Notes under the pieces: generated by a model | What the model saw: the letters and a program-made list of their open reading frames with translations, nothing else | What the model was told of the DNA's origin: nothing | The model's database searches: none | Part shown: one piece after another, positions 1 to 5,928 of the stretch | Layout: every line of letters starts with the position of its first letter | Numbering within the stretch: the stretch's first letter is position 1 | Program-made: the position numbers and the translations under genes | DNA from: Candidatus Cloacimonadota bacterium | GTDB lineage: Bacteria; Cloacimonadota; Cloacimonadia; Cloacimonadales; Cloacimonadaceae | NCBI GenBank assembly: GCA_023230795.1 | Contig: JALNWR010000114.1 | Location: forward strand, 1 to 8,034 | Direction: 5' to 3' | Length of the DNA stretch: 8,034 nt

Positions 1-6
1 AAAAGT

Positions 7-174
7 CGTCCCTACGGGACTCTATAAGCTTGTGTAGCTGTAGGTTGCTATCTGAAATGCCGTCCCTACAGGACTCTATAACTTTGTGTAACTGTAGGTT
101 GCTATCTGAAATGCCGTCCCTACAGGACCCTATAACCTTGTGTAGCTGTAGTTTGCTATCTGAAATGCCGTCCC
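7..174. repeat. 54-bp direct tandem repeat, three copies plus a 6-bp stub
   Basis: Three head-to-tail 54-bp units lie at 7-60, 61-114 and 115-168. The first six bases of a fourth (CGTCCC, 169-174) follow, and then similarity stops. Each pair of units differs at 4 of 54 positions, always by substitution and never by indel. Each unit opens with a small inverted repeat: GTCCC-TAC-GGGAC in unit 1, reduced in units 2 and 3 by a G-to-A change in the 3' arm. A second possible stem is CTATA/TGTAG (one G-U pair; its outer C-G pair is lost in unit 2). All units share the 3' half GCTATCTGAAATGC (unit positions 41-54). The six bases before unit 1 do not match a unit end, so the array probably begins at 7. 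No reading frame crosses it. Conservation over the whole unit, with no unique spacers, argues against CRISPR. Function is unknown. Confidence 0.93.
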
Positions 175-320
175 GTCTCGGATTGGAAGGACATTAATGC
201 TGGAATCATGAATCTTAACTGCCAAAAGTATAAACTGAAATACATAGGCATAGATGATAGCTAAGATACTATCATTAAGTTCATTATCAAAAGAATAGCT
301 CAATATTTTGGGGGGAATGC
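175..320. other. AT-rich intergenic stretch, no gene recognised
   Basis: No credible coding region is seen. The best short frame, ATG at 208 to a TAA near 262, would encode 19 residues and lacks a well-spaced ribosome-binding site. The stretch contains one 7-bp inverted repeat (254-275, listed separately) and a run of six G at 310-315. The left window edge prevents saying whether an upstream gene ends just outside. Confidence 0.6.
254..275. repeat. 7-bp perfect inverted repeat
   Basis: ATGATAG (254-260) and CTATCAT (269-275) are exact reverse complements separated by 8 nt. A G-U pair (253/276) could add one more step in RNA. No T-run follows, so it does not look like an intrinsic terminator. 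It could be a protein-binding site or have no function. Confidence 0.4.
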
Positions 321-372
321 AGGAAAGTGAATTTCCTTGACAAGATTGTCCCTTTGTAAAATTGTATTTTAC
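321..372 (+). promoter_or_regulatory. Putative promoter/operator region for the glycosyltransferase operon
   Basis: A perfect TTGACA -35 box lies at 337-342. The -10 is ambiguous: TAAAAT at 357-362 is only 14 bp away and TTGTAT at 362-367 is 19 bp away. Two perfect inverted repeats bracket this region. AGGAAA-GTGAA-TTTCCT (321-337) touches the first base of the -35, and GTAAAAT-TGT-ATTTTAC (356-372) covers both -10 candidates. Such placement would suit operators for dimeric regulators, but I do not recognise either site. The next gene starts at 469, giving a leader of roughly 95-100 nt if this promoter is used. Confidence 0.45.
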
Positions 373-468
373 GATTTATGGATTAATTTGAGCTCTGTTA
401 AAGGTTATCTTTGCAGGCTCTATTTATGGAATCACACATAGCAGTTCAAAGAAAAAGGTAAGGAATAA

Positions 469-1620
469 ATGATAATAGCATTGGTGTTATTCTGGGTATC
501 ATGGTCGATATTGGCTTATCACCTGGTAGGTTATGGAGCCATTCTGTATGTCATTAGCCGGTTTAAAAAGACAAAATCATTGGATGATACGGCTATCACA
601 AGTTATCCTAGGATTATTGCGCTCTGTGCAGCTTATAATGAAGAGAAGGAGATCGAGGCCAAGATCTTATCCTTTTTGGCGTTGGATTATCCCAAAGACC
701 GCATCAAAATGATAGTTATTTCTGATGATTCTACCGATAAAACCAATGAAATCGTGTCAAAATATACCACAGACTCCAATATAGAGCTGATTATTCAAAA
801 ACCACGACGTGGCAAGCAATCTGCCCATAATATGGTGCTTCCTCTGCTGGATTGCGATTATGTCTTATCCACCGATGCCAATTCCATTTTCGCCCCTGAT
901 GCGGTAATGCTTTTAGTAAAAAAGATGCTGTCAGATCCCAAGCTTGGTCTGGTTTCCGGAGAATTGCGGTTAATAAAAGCCGGCGATATGCAATCCGGCG
1001 AAGGGCTGTATTGGCGTTATGAATCGTTTCTTAAAAAGATGGATAGCGAATTCAAATCCATCATCGGGGCCAATGGTTCTATATTTCTGATCCGCAGGGA
1101 GCTTTTTACCGAGGTAGATCCCCAATCCGTGGATGATTTTGAACGCACGTTGATCGTGCTGAAAAAGGGATATCTTGCAGCTTACGAGCCACGCGCAATC
1201 GTTACGGAGGAAGAGACCGAAAAAGCCAGTCAGGAAATATCCCGCAAAATCCGTATTATCACTCAGCAGTGGCATGCTATGCATAGGAATAAAGCCTTGT
1301 TAAATCCCTTTCGTTTTCCGAAGATTAGTTTTATCCTCATCTCGCACAAGCTGATCCGCTGGCTGCTATTTGTATTTGTAATCACAGGATTCGTCAGTTC
1401 GGCTTTCCTTCTCGGTATATGGCTATACAAGCTGGCGTTCATCTTACAGATAATCTTTTACGGGCTTGGCCTCATCGGTCTGGCTCTGCAACACACCGGG
1501 ATTCATTTTCCCTTCACGGGTGTTGCCACTTACTTTGTGGCAATGGTATATTCTTCTGCTGTGGCCCTGAAAAATTACTTTACGAACAAAAACTTCGGAA
1601 TGTGGAAACCTATCCGATGA
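469..1620 (+). CDS. Membrane-bound family 2 glycosyltransferase
   Basis: This 383-residue protein should transfer a sugar from a nucleotide-sugar donor to a growing glycan or lipid acceptor at the cytoplasmic face of the inner membrane. One hydrophobic helix (about 2-30) precedes a GT-A catalytic domain. Visible motifs are AAYNEE (54-59), the nucleotide-binding DDS (86-88), RRGK (113-116), the metal-binding DxD-like TDANS (135-139), NG (202-203), the catalytic-base-like VDDF (221-224) and TQQW (265-268), related to the Q(Q/R)xRW box of cellulose, hyaluronan and chitin-oligosaccharide synthases. About three hydrophobic helices (roughly 295-370) close the protein. That topology is typical of processive or semi-processive GT2 enzymes, but it is shorter than BcsA and has no PilZ domain. 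AAAGG (454-458) lies 10 nt before the ATG. The sugar and acceptor cannot be told from sequence. The next gene, 15 bp downstream, encodes a sugar-nucleotide-type SDR and probably works in the same pathway. Confidence 0.9.
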   Translation: MIIALVLFWVSWSILAYHLVGYGAILYVISRFKKTKSLDDTAITSYPRIIALCAAYNEEKEIEAKILSFLALDYPKDRIKMIVISDDSTDKTNEIVSKYTTDSNIELIIQKPRRGKQSAHNMVLPLLDCDYVLSTDANSIFAPDAVMLLVKKMLSDPKLGLVSGELRLIKAGDMQSGEGLYWRYESFLKKMDSEFKSIIGANGSIFLIRRELFTEVDPQSVDDFERTLIVLKKGYLAAYEPRAIVTEEETEKASQEISRKIRIITQQWHAMHRNKALLNPFRFPKISFILISHKLIRWLLFVFVITGFVSSAFLLGIWLYKLAFILQIIFYGLGLIGLALQHTGIHFPFTGVATYFVAMVYSSAVALKNYFTNKNFGMWKPIR

Positions 1621-1635
1621 GGAGAGCATAGACTC

Positions 1636-2631
1636 ATGAACATTTTCATTACAGGCAGTAACGGTTTTGTGGGCTCGCAACTGATGAGCACACTGGAGAA
1701 GAGTGGGCACAAAGTGATCGGGATCGATATCAGCGATCATTGCAATAGCACAAAGCATGCAAACACACTATCCGGTGATATACGTAAGAAAGCTGATTTA
1801 GACAGGGTTTACGCAAGGTTTTCCAAGCAGTATGGCAGCGATATCGAACTCATTATCCACTGTGCAGCAGCTAAACATGATTTTGGCATTAAGCGCGAAG
1901 AGTATTTCAGTCACAATAAGCTGGGGACGAAGATTCTGCTTGATTTTGCTGCGGAGCATAAGATAAACAGATTCATCAATCTCAGCACCGTATCCGTCTT
2001 TGGGCATCCCAAAGGCAGATCGGATGAAGATACAGCCTACAATCCGGATCACCCTTATGGCGAATCCAAGCTGGCGGGAGAACTGCTTTCTATAGAGTGG
2101 CAAAAGCAAGATGAGGCCCGGGAATTGATTGTTCTGCGGCCTACAGTGATCTATGGTCCTCACAATTTTGCCAATGTTTACAATTTGATTGATATCTTAC
2201 ACCGCCGACCAATACTCACTGTGGGGAAAGGCGATCATATCAAAAGCATAGTTTCACTGGGAACAATTTTAGGGATGATAAGTTTTTCGCTCACCTTGCT
2301 CAAGCCGGGCTATCAACACTACAACTGTGTGGACGAGCCTTATATCACGCTGAGGGAACTGATGCAGATCGTGGCCGCAAATCCAGGCTTTAAAATGCCG
2401 AAGATCACAATACCACTTGGTTTAGCTATAGGCATTGGGATGATTTTTGATGTTCCGGCCAAGCTTTTTTCCATAGATTTGCCCATTAATAGCGACCGTA
2501 TGCGCAAATTTGCCACCGCTACATATTTTACTGCCGGGAAAATTCGTAAAGCAGGATATGTCCAAACGCAAAGCATACAGGATAGCGTCTCTGAAATGTG
2601 CAGCTGGTACATGAACCAAGATCAAAGATAG
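1636..2631 (+). CDS. NAD-dependent epimerase/dehydratase (extended SDR)
   Basis: This 331-residue extended short-chain dehydrogenase/reductase probably acts on a nucleotide sugar such as a UDP- or dTDP-hexose in the cytoplasm. The N-terminal Rossmann fold has the NAD-binding GSNGFVG (7-13, GxxGxxG) and an acidic residue at the end of beta-2 (D31). HCAAA lies at 75-79. The active site is LSTVSVFG (116-123, catalytic Ser/Thr) plus YGESK (141-145, YxxxK). RPTVIYGP (168-175) is the usual substrate-domain junction. The C-terminal part (about 285-330) resembles the GalE-like and 3-beta-HSD-like subgroup. A hydrophobic stretch around 252-275 is unusual for a soluble epimerase and may reflect membrane association. 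GGAG overlaps the upstream gene's end, 11 nt before the ATG, so the two genes are probably cotranscribed and translationally close. Exact reaction (4-epimerase, dehydratase or reductase) is not resolved. Confidence 0.88.
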   Translation: MNIFITGSNGFVGSQLMSTLEKSGHKVIGIDISDHCNSTKHANTLSGDIRKKADLDRVYARFSKQYGSDIELIIHCAAAKHDFGIKREEYFSHNKLGTKILLDFAAEHKINRFINLSTVSVFGHPKGRSDEDTAYNPDHPYGESKLAGELLSIEWQKQDEARELIVLRPTVIYGPHNFANVYNLIDILHRRPILTVGKGDHIKSIVSLGTILGMISFSLTLLKPGYQHYNCVDEPYITLRELMQIVAANPGFKMPKITIPLGLAIGIGMIFDVPAKLFSIDLPINSDRMRKFATATYFTAGKIRKAGYVQTQSIQDSVSEMCSWYMNQDQR

Positions 2632-2649
2632 AGTTTAGAGCGCCACAGC

Positions 2650-2680
2650 CAGGGGAGCCCGTGATTGGGAAACTCCCCTG
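2650..2680. terminator. Hairpin terminator between convergent genes
   Basis: CAGGGGAG (2650-2657) and CTCCCCTG (2673-2680) form a perfect 8-bp GC-rich stem. A CCC/GGG pairing (2658-2660 with 2667-2669) can extend the stem inside the loop, leaving AAA as a bulge. It sits in the 58-bp gap between the plus-strand SDR gene and the minus-strand ATPase gene, where a shared terminator is expected. The plus-strand tail (CTCTTATCTCTATTTG) is only moderately T-rich, and no T-run is seen on the minus strand, so efficiency is uncertain, particularly leftward. Confidence 0.6.
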
Positions 2681-2689
2681 CTCTTATCT

Positions 2690-4756
2690 CTATTTGTTAC
2701 GGATCATTCTGAGGCTATTAAAGATTACCAGCAGTGTGACTCCTACATCCGCAATAATCGCTTCCCATAGCCCACTGATTCCAGTAACTCCCAAGATCAT
2801 AACCAGGATTTTGATACCCAGCGCCAGGCCGATATTCTGCCACACGATTAGGTTTGTAGAGCGTGATAATGTAAATGCTTTCAAAAGCTGCTCGGGGCGG
2901 TCATTGAGCAGGATCACATCCGAGCTTTCGATGGAAGCCTGAGCCCCAATGGCTCCCATAGCGATGCCAATATCTGCACGTGCAAGCACCGGAGCATCGT
3001 TCAGCCCATCTCCACAGAAGGCTAAAGTCCCCTCGTTCTTGCTTAATAAAAGCTCAATCTGCTCCAGTTTCTGCTGGGGTAAAAGCTCGGCATAAAAGTT
3101 GTCCAGACCAAGCTGCTCTGCCACTGCCGAGGCCTTGGCCTGACGATCTCCGGAGAGCATGCTGATCTGGGATATACCCAGCTTGCGCAGACTATCGATA
3201 GCCTCCGGCATGCCGACCTTGATCTCATCTGAAAATAGCGCCGCACCCAGATATCTTCCGGCTTTGGCTATGTGTACCGAACTGGAGGTACCGGAATCCA
3301 CCAAATCAGTGTAGCCCAGTTCTTTGAAATAGCGTTCTGATCCGGTGATATAGTCTATATCATCGTAATTCAGCACTATACCTTTGCCGGGCAATTCCTG
3401 GAAAGACTTCAGCAATTTGCTATCGAAGCCAAAGGACAAGGCTTTCTTCACGGCCAGCGCAAAGGGATGATTTGATGTGTATTCACTGATATATAGGGCT
3501 TGCTCAATCTCTTCAAGAGTCACGTCTGTGCTGGTGATGATCTTTTCCAGCTTGAGCTCACCGGTGGTTAAAGTGCCGGTTTTGTCAAAAACCAGGGTTT
3601 TAGTCTTGCGCAGCCTGTCCAGATAGGTGCTGCCTTTGAAGATAATACCACCCCGCGCGGCCAGACCGATGCCTATATAATACGTTAGCGGAATGGATAT
3701 CACCAGTGCGCAGGGACAGCTTACTATGAGAAATACCAAAGCCCGCTTCAGCCAGATAGCTGAAGGTAAGCCCATGAGCACGGGAATCAGAAATACCAAA
3801 AGGGCAGAAAACACCACAGCTGGAGTATAATATTTGGCAAAGCGCGTCATGAAACGCTCCTGGCGGGATTTTCTGGCGCTGGCATTTTCAATGAGACCCG
3901 TGATGCGGGAAACCATGCTTTCGGATTCCTTTTTCTGGGCTTTCAGCTCCAAAAGTCCGCTGTGGTTCAGGCAACCGGCATAGACCGTATCTCCAGGCTG
4001 CACCAGCAGAGGCTCTGCTTCTCCGCTGATGCTGGAGGTATCCAGGGTGCTTTCACCGCTGATCACTACAGCATCTACAGGGATGCGTTCGCCGGCATAA
4101 ACCAGGATCAGGTCTCCTACCTGCAATTGATCCAGACGGATATCTTCGATGCCGCTATCCAGCTTGCGGTGTGCCTTTTCGGGCTTGAGCTGCAAGAGGG
4201 AATTCACAGATTTTCTGCTGCCAGCCAGAGCCCTGCTTTCCAGATATTGTCCCAATTCGTAGAGTGCCATCACCGCGATGGCTTCGGTATATTCGCCCAG
4301 ATACATAGCGCCGATACTGGCGATGCTCATCAAGAAATGCTCTGCGAGCAGCTGCTTGGAAAATACTTCCTGGAAAGCATTGCGCAGCACTCTTCCAGAT
4401 ACCAAAAGGTAAGCCAGAAAAGACAGAGCAATAGATAGAACCTGGCCAAAAGGCAAGATAGTATTCAAGAGCCAGAGCATGAGGCCGGCGTAGATAAACC
4501 AGGTATAATAGCTTCTTTTAGCCTCTACATCAGAGCCCGCTGCGGCTATTTTCACCCCGGGTTCGATTCCGGAAGCAATCTTATTCAGCCGGTCTATCGC
4601 GTTTCCTGCCGGGTTCTTATACTGTACTATCAAGCGCTTTTTCATGAAATCAAGATTCACGGATTCTACTTCAGCCAGATTTGCGATTTCGCCTTCTATC
4701 TTGGCACTGCAATTTGCACAGTCCAGATTGTGCACATCATATTCGCGGATGGTCAT
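2690..4756 (-). CDS. cadA: P1B-2 type heavy-metal (Zn/Cd/Pb) exporting ATPase
   Basis: This 688-residue inner-membrane pump exports divalent soft metals using ATP. One N-terminal HMA domain (about 1-75) carries DCANC (12-16), and the acid before the CxxC is typical of Zn/Cd/Pb pumps rather than copper pumps. Paired hydrophobic helices follow (about 86-120 and 140-172), then the actuator domain with SGEAEP (244-249). Next comes the transport-site CPC (347-349) in helix 6, the phosphorylated Asp in DKTGT (D391), the P1B-specific HP (430-431), SGDRQ (535-539) and GDGLNDAP (582-589). K649 in NIGLALGIK and D670 in ADVG match the conserved Lys and Asp of helices 7 and 8 in ZntA-type pumps, which supports Zn/Cd/Pb specificity over Cu. 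Length is normal and all key residues are present. The ATG overlaps the repressor stop as ATGA, with GGAG 7 nt upstream. The symbol is a family-level choice; zntA would be equally fair. Confidence 0.95.
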   Translation of the reverse strand: MTIREYDVHNLDCANCSAKIEGEIANLAEVESVNLDFMKKRLIVQYKNPAGNAIDRLNKIASGIEPGVKIAAAGSDVEAKRSYYTWFIYAGLMLWLLNTILPFGQVLSIALSFLAYLLVSGRVLRNAFQEVFSKQLLAEHFLMSIASIGAMYLGEYTEAIAVMALYELGQYLESRALAGSRKSVNSLLQLKPEKAHRKLDSGIEDIRLDQLQVGDLILVYAGERIPVDAVVISGESTLDTSSISGEAEPLLVQPGDTVYAGCLNHSGLLELKAQKKESESMVSRITGLIENASARKSRQERFMTRFAKYYTPAVVFSALLVFLIPVLMGLPSAIWLKRALVFLIVSCPCALVISIPLTYYIGIGLAARGGIIFKGSTYLDRLRKTKTLVFDKTGTLTTGELKLEKIITSTDVTLEEIEQALYISEYTSNHPFALAVKKALSFGFDSKLLKSFQELPGKGIVLNYDDIDYITGSERYFKELGYTDLVDSGTSSSVHIAKAGRYLGAALFSDEIKVGMPEAIDSLRKLGISQISMLSGDRQAKASAVAEQLGLDNFYAELLPQQKLEQIELLLSKNEGTLAFCGDGLNDAPVLARADIGIAMGAIGAQASIESSDVILLNDRPEQLLKAFTLSRSTNLIVWQNIGLALGIKILVMILGVTGISGLWEAIIADVGVTLLVIFNSLRMIRNK

Positions 4757-5106
4757 GCTTCTTCTCCAATGTGCTCTATAGCCACGTCAAACAAGCTCTG
4801 TATGTGCATATCCTCCAGAGAGTAATATACAACAGTTCCTTCCTTTCTGGTCTTGACAAAGCGGTTGAGTCTCAGTATTTTGAGCTGATGGGATACGGCG
4901 GATTGTCCCATTTTGGCCAAACTGGCAAGGTCTGCTACGCAAAGCTCGGAGCGGGATAGGAAATACAGCAGTTTCAGGCGCGAAGGATCTCCAAAGACCT
5001 TGAAGAATTTAGCCAGCCGCTCCATGGTATCGGGCTGCGGCAATTGCCCGAGTATCTTATCTATCTCTTCAGCAGAGATGAGTTTACATAAACATTTATC
5101 GATCAT
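4753..5106 (-). CDS. ArsR/SmtB-family metal-sensing repressor
   Basis: This 117-residue winged-helix dimeric repressor should block its own operon until metal binds. The core runs from about 28 to 100: FKVFGDPSRLKLL (35-47), the alpha-3 segment ELCVADL (54-60), the recognition helix around QSAVSHQLKIL (68-78) and the wing around TRKEGTVVYYSL (86-97). The alpha-5 metal site is complete: D99 and H101 pair with H112 and E115, the exact DxH(10)HxxE spacing of SmtB, CzrA and CadC, which supports zinc-type sensing. The CadC-like alpha-3N site is only partial: N-terminal C5 and C7 and alpha-3 C56 are present, but the second Cys of ELCVCD is Ala (A58). AGGAG lies 5 nt before the ATG. The coupled ATPase gene downstream is the evident target. 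Which metal is the physiological inducer is inferred, not shown. Confidence 0.94.
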   Translation of the reverse strand: MIDKCLCKLISAEEIDKILGQLPQPDTMERLAKFFKVFGDPSRLKLLYFLSRSELCVADLASLAKMGQSAVSHQLKILRLNRFVKTRKEGTVVYYSLEDMHIQSLFDVAIEHIGEEA

Positions 5107-5119
5107 TATAGCTCCTATG

Positions 5120-5133
5120 TGAATATATGTTCA
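5120..5133 (-). promoter_or_regulatory. Putative ArsR/SmtB operator
   Basis: TGAATATATGTTCA is a 14-bp palindrome with one mismatched pair (arms TGAATAT and TGAACAT). The TGAA-N6-TTCA layout matches the AT-rich dyads bound by SmtB/ArsR-family repressors. It lies directly downstream of the -10-like box, over the expected transcription start and just before the ribosome-binding site of the repressor gene, so a bound dimer would block transcription of the repressor-ATPase operon. Confidence 0.72.
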
Positions 5134-5160
5134 TGTATAGTATAATCGGACTTCTGTCAA
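5134..5160 (-). promoter_or_regulatory. Promoter of the metal-resistance operon
   Basis: On the minus strand a perfect TTGACA (plus coordinates 5155-5160) is followed after 15 bp by TATACA (5134-5139). The spacer is shorter than the usual 16-18 bp and the -10 matches TATAAT only in its first four bases, so the promoter may be weak or the true -10 slightly shifted. Expected transcription start is near 5126, leaving a leader of about 20 nt. Confidence 0.6.
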
Positions 5161-5193
5161 GACCAACCGTGAAATATTCCGGTAGAGCATTCG

Positions 5194-5219
5194 CCGGATT
5201 GGATGCGTCACGCATCTGG
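5194..5219. repeat. Compact palindrome in intergenic gap
   Basis: GATGCG (5202-5207) and CGCATC (5211-5216) form a perfect 6-bp stem with a TCA loop. CCGGAT (5194-5199) and ATCTGG (5214-5219) can form an alternative outer stem with one G-U pair. The element lies in the 195-bp gap between the kinase-like gene and the metal operon promoter and is more GC-rich than its surroundings, like a REP-type intergenic palindrome. No T-run follows on either strand. The rest of the gap shows only weak hairpins: TTCCT/AGGAA at 5276-5290, and CCGA/TCGG at 5246-5262 with TTTTAA further down the minus strand. No convincing terminator for the upstream operon was found. Confidence 0.4.
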
Positions 5220-5301
5220 CAGGGGCAGGATTAAAACGAACAGCGCCGAATCGGAAGCTCGGTATCCCAGCTATCTTCCTCCAGAAGGAAACTTCAGCGG
5301 C

Positions 5302-5928
5302 TTAGATCGCATTTGAGAGCCAGTCCCGATTTCTGGAACTATCCTTTGCAATCTTGCAAGCTTTGTTATATTTAGAGCGCCGCTCATCAAAGCTGCTGAT
5401 ATTTAGTTTGAGTAATCTGCTCCAGCGGCTCGGGGTCAAGGTGATGTCTTTTTGGTATCTATTTAAGAGCTTATCAGCGTGAGTGATGAAATCCATATAT
5501 TGATATTCTTCGGCCCAAAAGAGCAAGAGATGGGTGATGTCCGCTTCGGGGTAATCCCGGCGGCTGTCGCTGAAATCTATGAAATAGTAATCATTTCCAG
5601 CCAGGAGGATATTTTTGGGTTGATTATCGATATGACAGATGCATTTTCCCGCTTTGTAACTAAAGGCGTGAAAGTCTGCCAGGGCTCCTCCCAGCTCTGC
5701 TGCCGAGAAATTTGGCAAATCCAGATAGGCTTTGCCTTTTATGCGTTTGATGGTGATATAGCAGAGCTTTTGTCCCAAGATCTCAGCTTCGCCGGCAGAG
5801 ATCAATTCGGGCACATGGGGCGGAGCCAGATGATAGACTTTTAGTTCCCGCTCAAAGAGCTTTTGATCGGTAAAAAGCTTTGACACCACATTCGAATAAG
5901 TGATCAGAGTGAGATCAGACAAGATCAA
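5302..5928 (-). CDS. Small protein-kinase-fold phosphotransferase (Kdo/WaaP- or RIO-like)
   Basis: This 208-residue cytoplasmic protein has the core of a kinase-like fold. VSKLF (15-19) gives a candidate beta-3 Lys (K17), and FERELKVY (25-32) a helix-C Glu (E26 or E28). A hinge-like ITIKRIKG lies at 58-65. The catalytic loop is HIDNQPKN (99-106, D101 and N106), followed by metal-binding IDFSD (117-121, D118). The loop style recalls lipopolysaccharide core (Kdo/WaaP) kinases, RIO/Bud32 kinases and APH enzymes rather than Ser/Thr kinases. The N-lobe is very short and no glycine-rich loop is visible. The start codon is TTG, overlapping the propeller gene's stop as TTGA, with AAGGA 10 nt upstream. 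The frame is closed by a stop 17 codons earlier, with no other start between, so little N-terminal sequence can be missing. The substrate is unknown; sugar, lipid or protein are all possible. Confidence 0.72.
   Translation of the reverse strand: MILSDLTLITYSNVVSKLFTDQKLFERELKVYHLAPPHVPELISAGEAEILGQKLCYITIKRIKGKAYLDLPNFSAAELGGALADFHAFSYKAGKCICHIDNQPKNILLAGNDYYFIDFSDSRRDYPEADITHLLLFWAEEYQYMDFITHADKLLNRYQKDITLTPSRWSRLLKLNISSFDERRSKYNKACKIAKDSSRNRDWLSNAI

Noticed and set aside
7..174. CRISPR array
   Set aside because: The whole 54-bp unit is repeated, so there are no unique spacers, and no cas genes are nearby.
208..264. Short peptide frame of 19 residues starting at ATG 208
   Set aside because: No well-placed ribosome-binding site, no recognisable features, and this length is expected by chance in AT-rich DNA.
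310..315. Run of six G as a phase-variable tract
   Set aside because: Too short for efficient slippage, and it lies upstream of the -35 rather than in a spacer or coding region.
3962..4438. Plus-strand open frame of 158 codons inside the ATPase gene
   Set aside because: It is antisense to a fully conserved P1B ATPase coding region and its translation shows no family features.
5246..5290. Intrinsic terminator for the cysS operon
   Set aside because: The possible stems (CCGA/TCGG, TTCCT/AGGAA) are 4-5 bp with no adjacent T-run; TTTTAA is several bases away on the minus strand.
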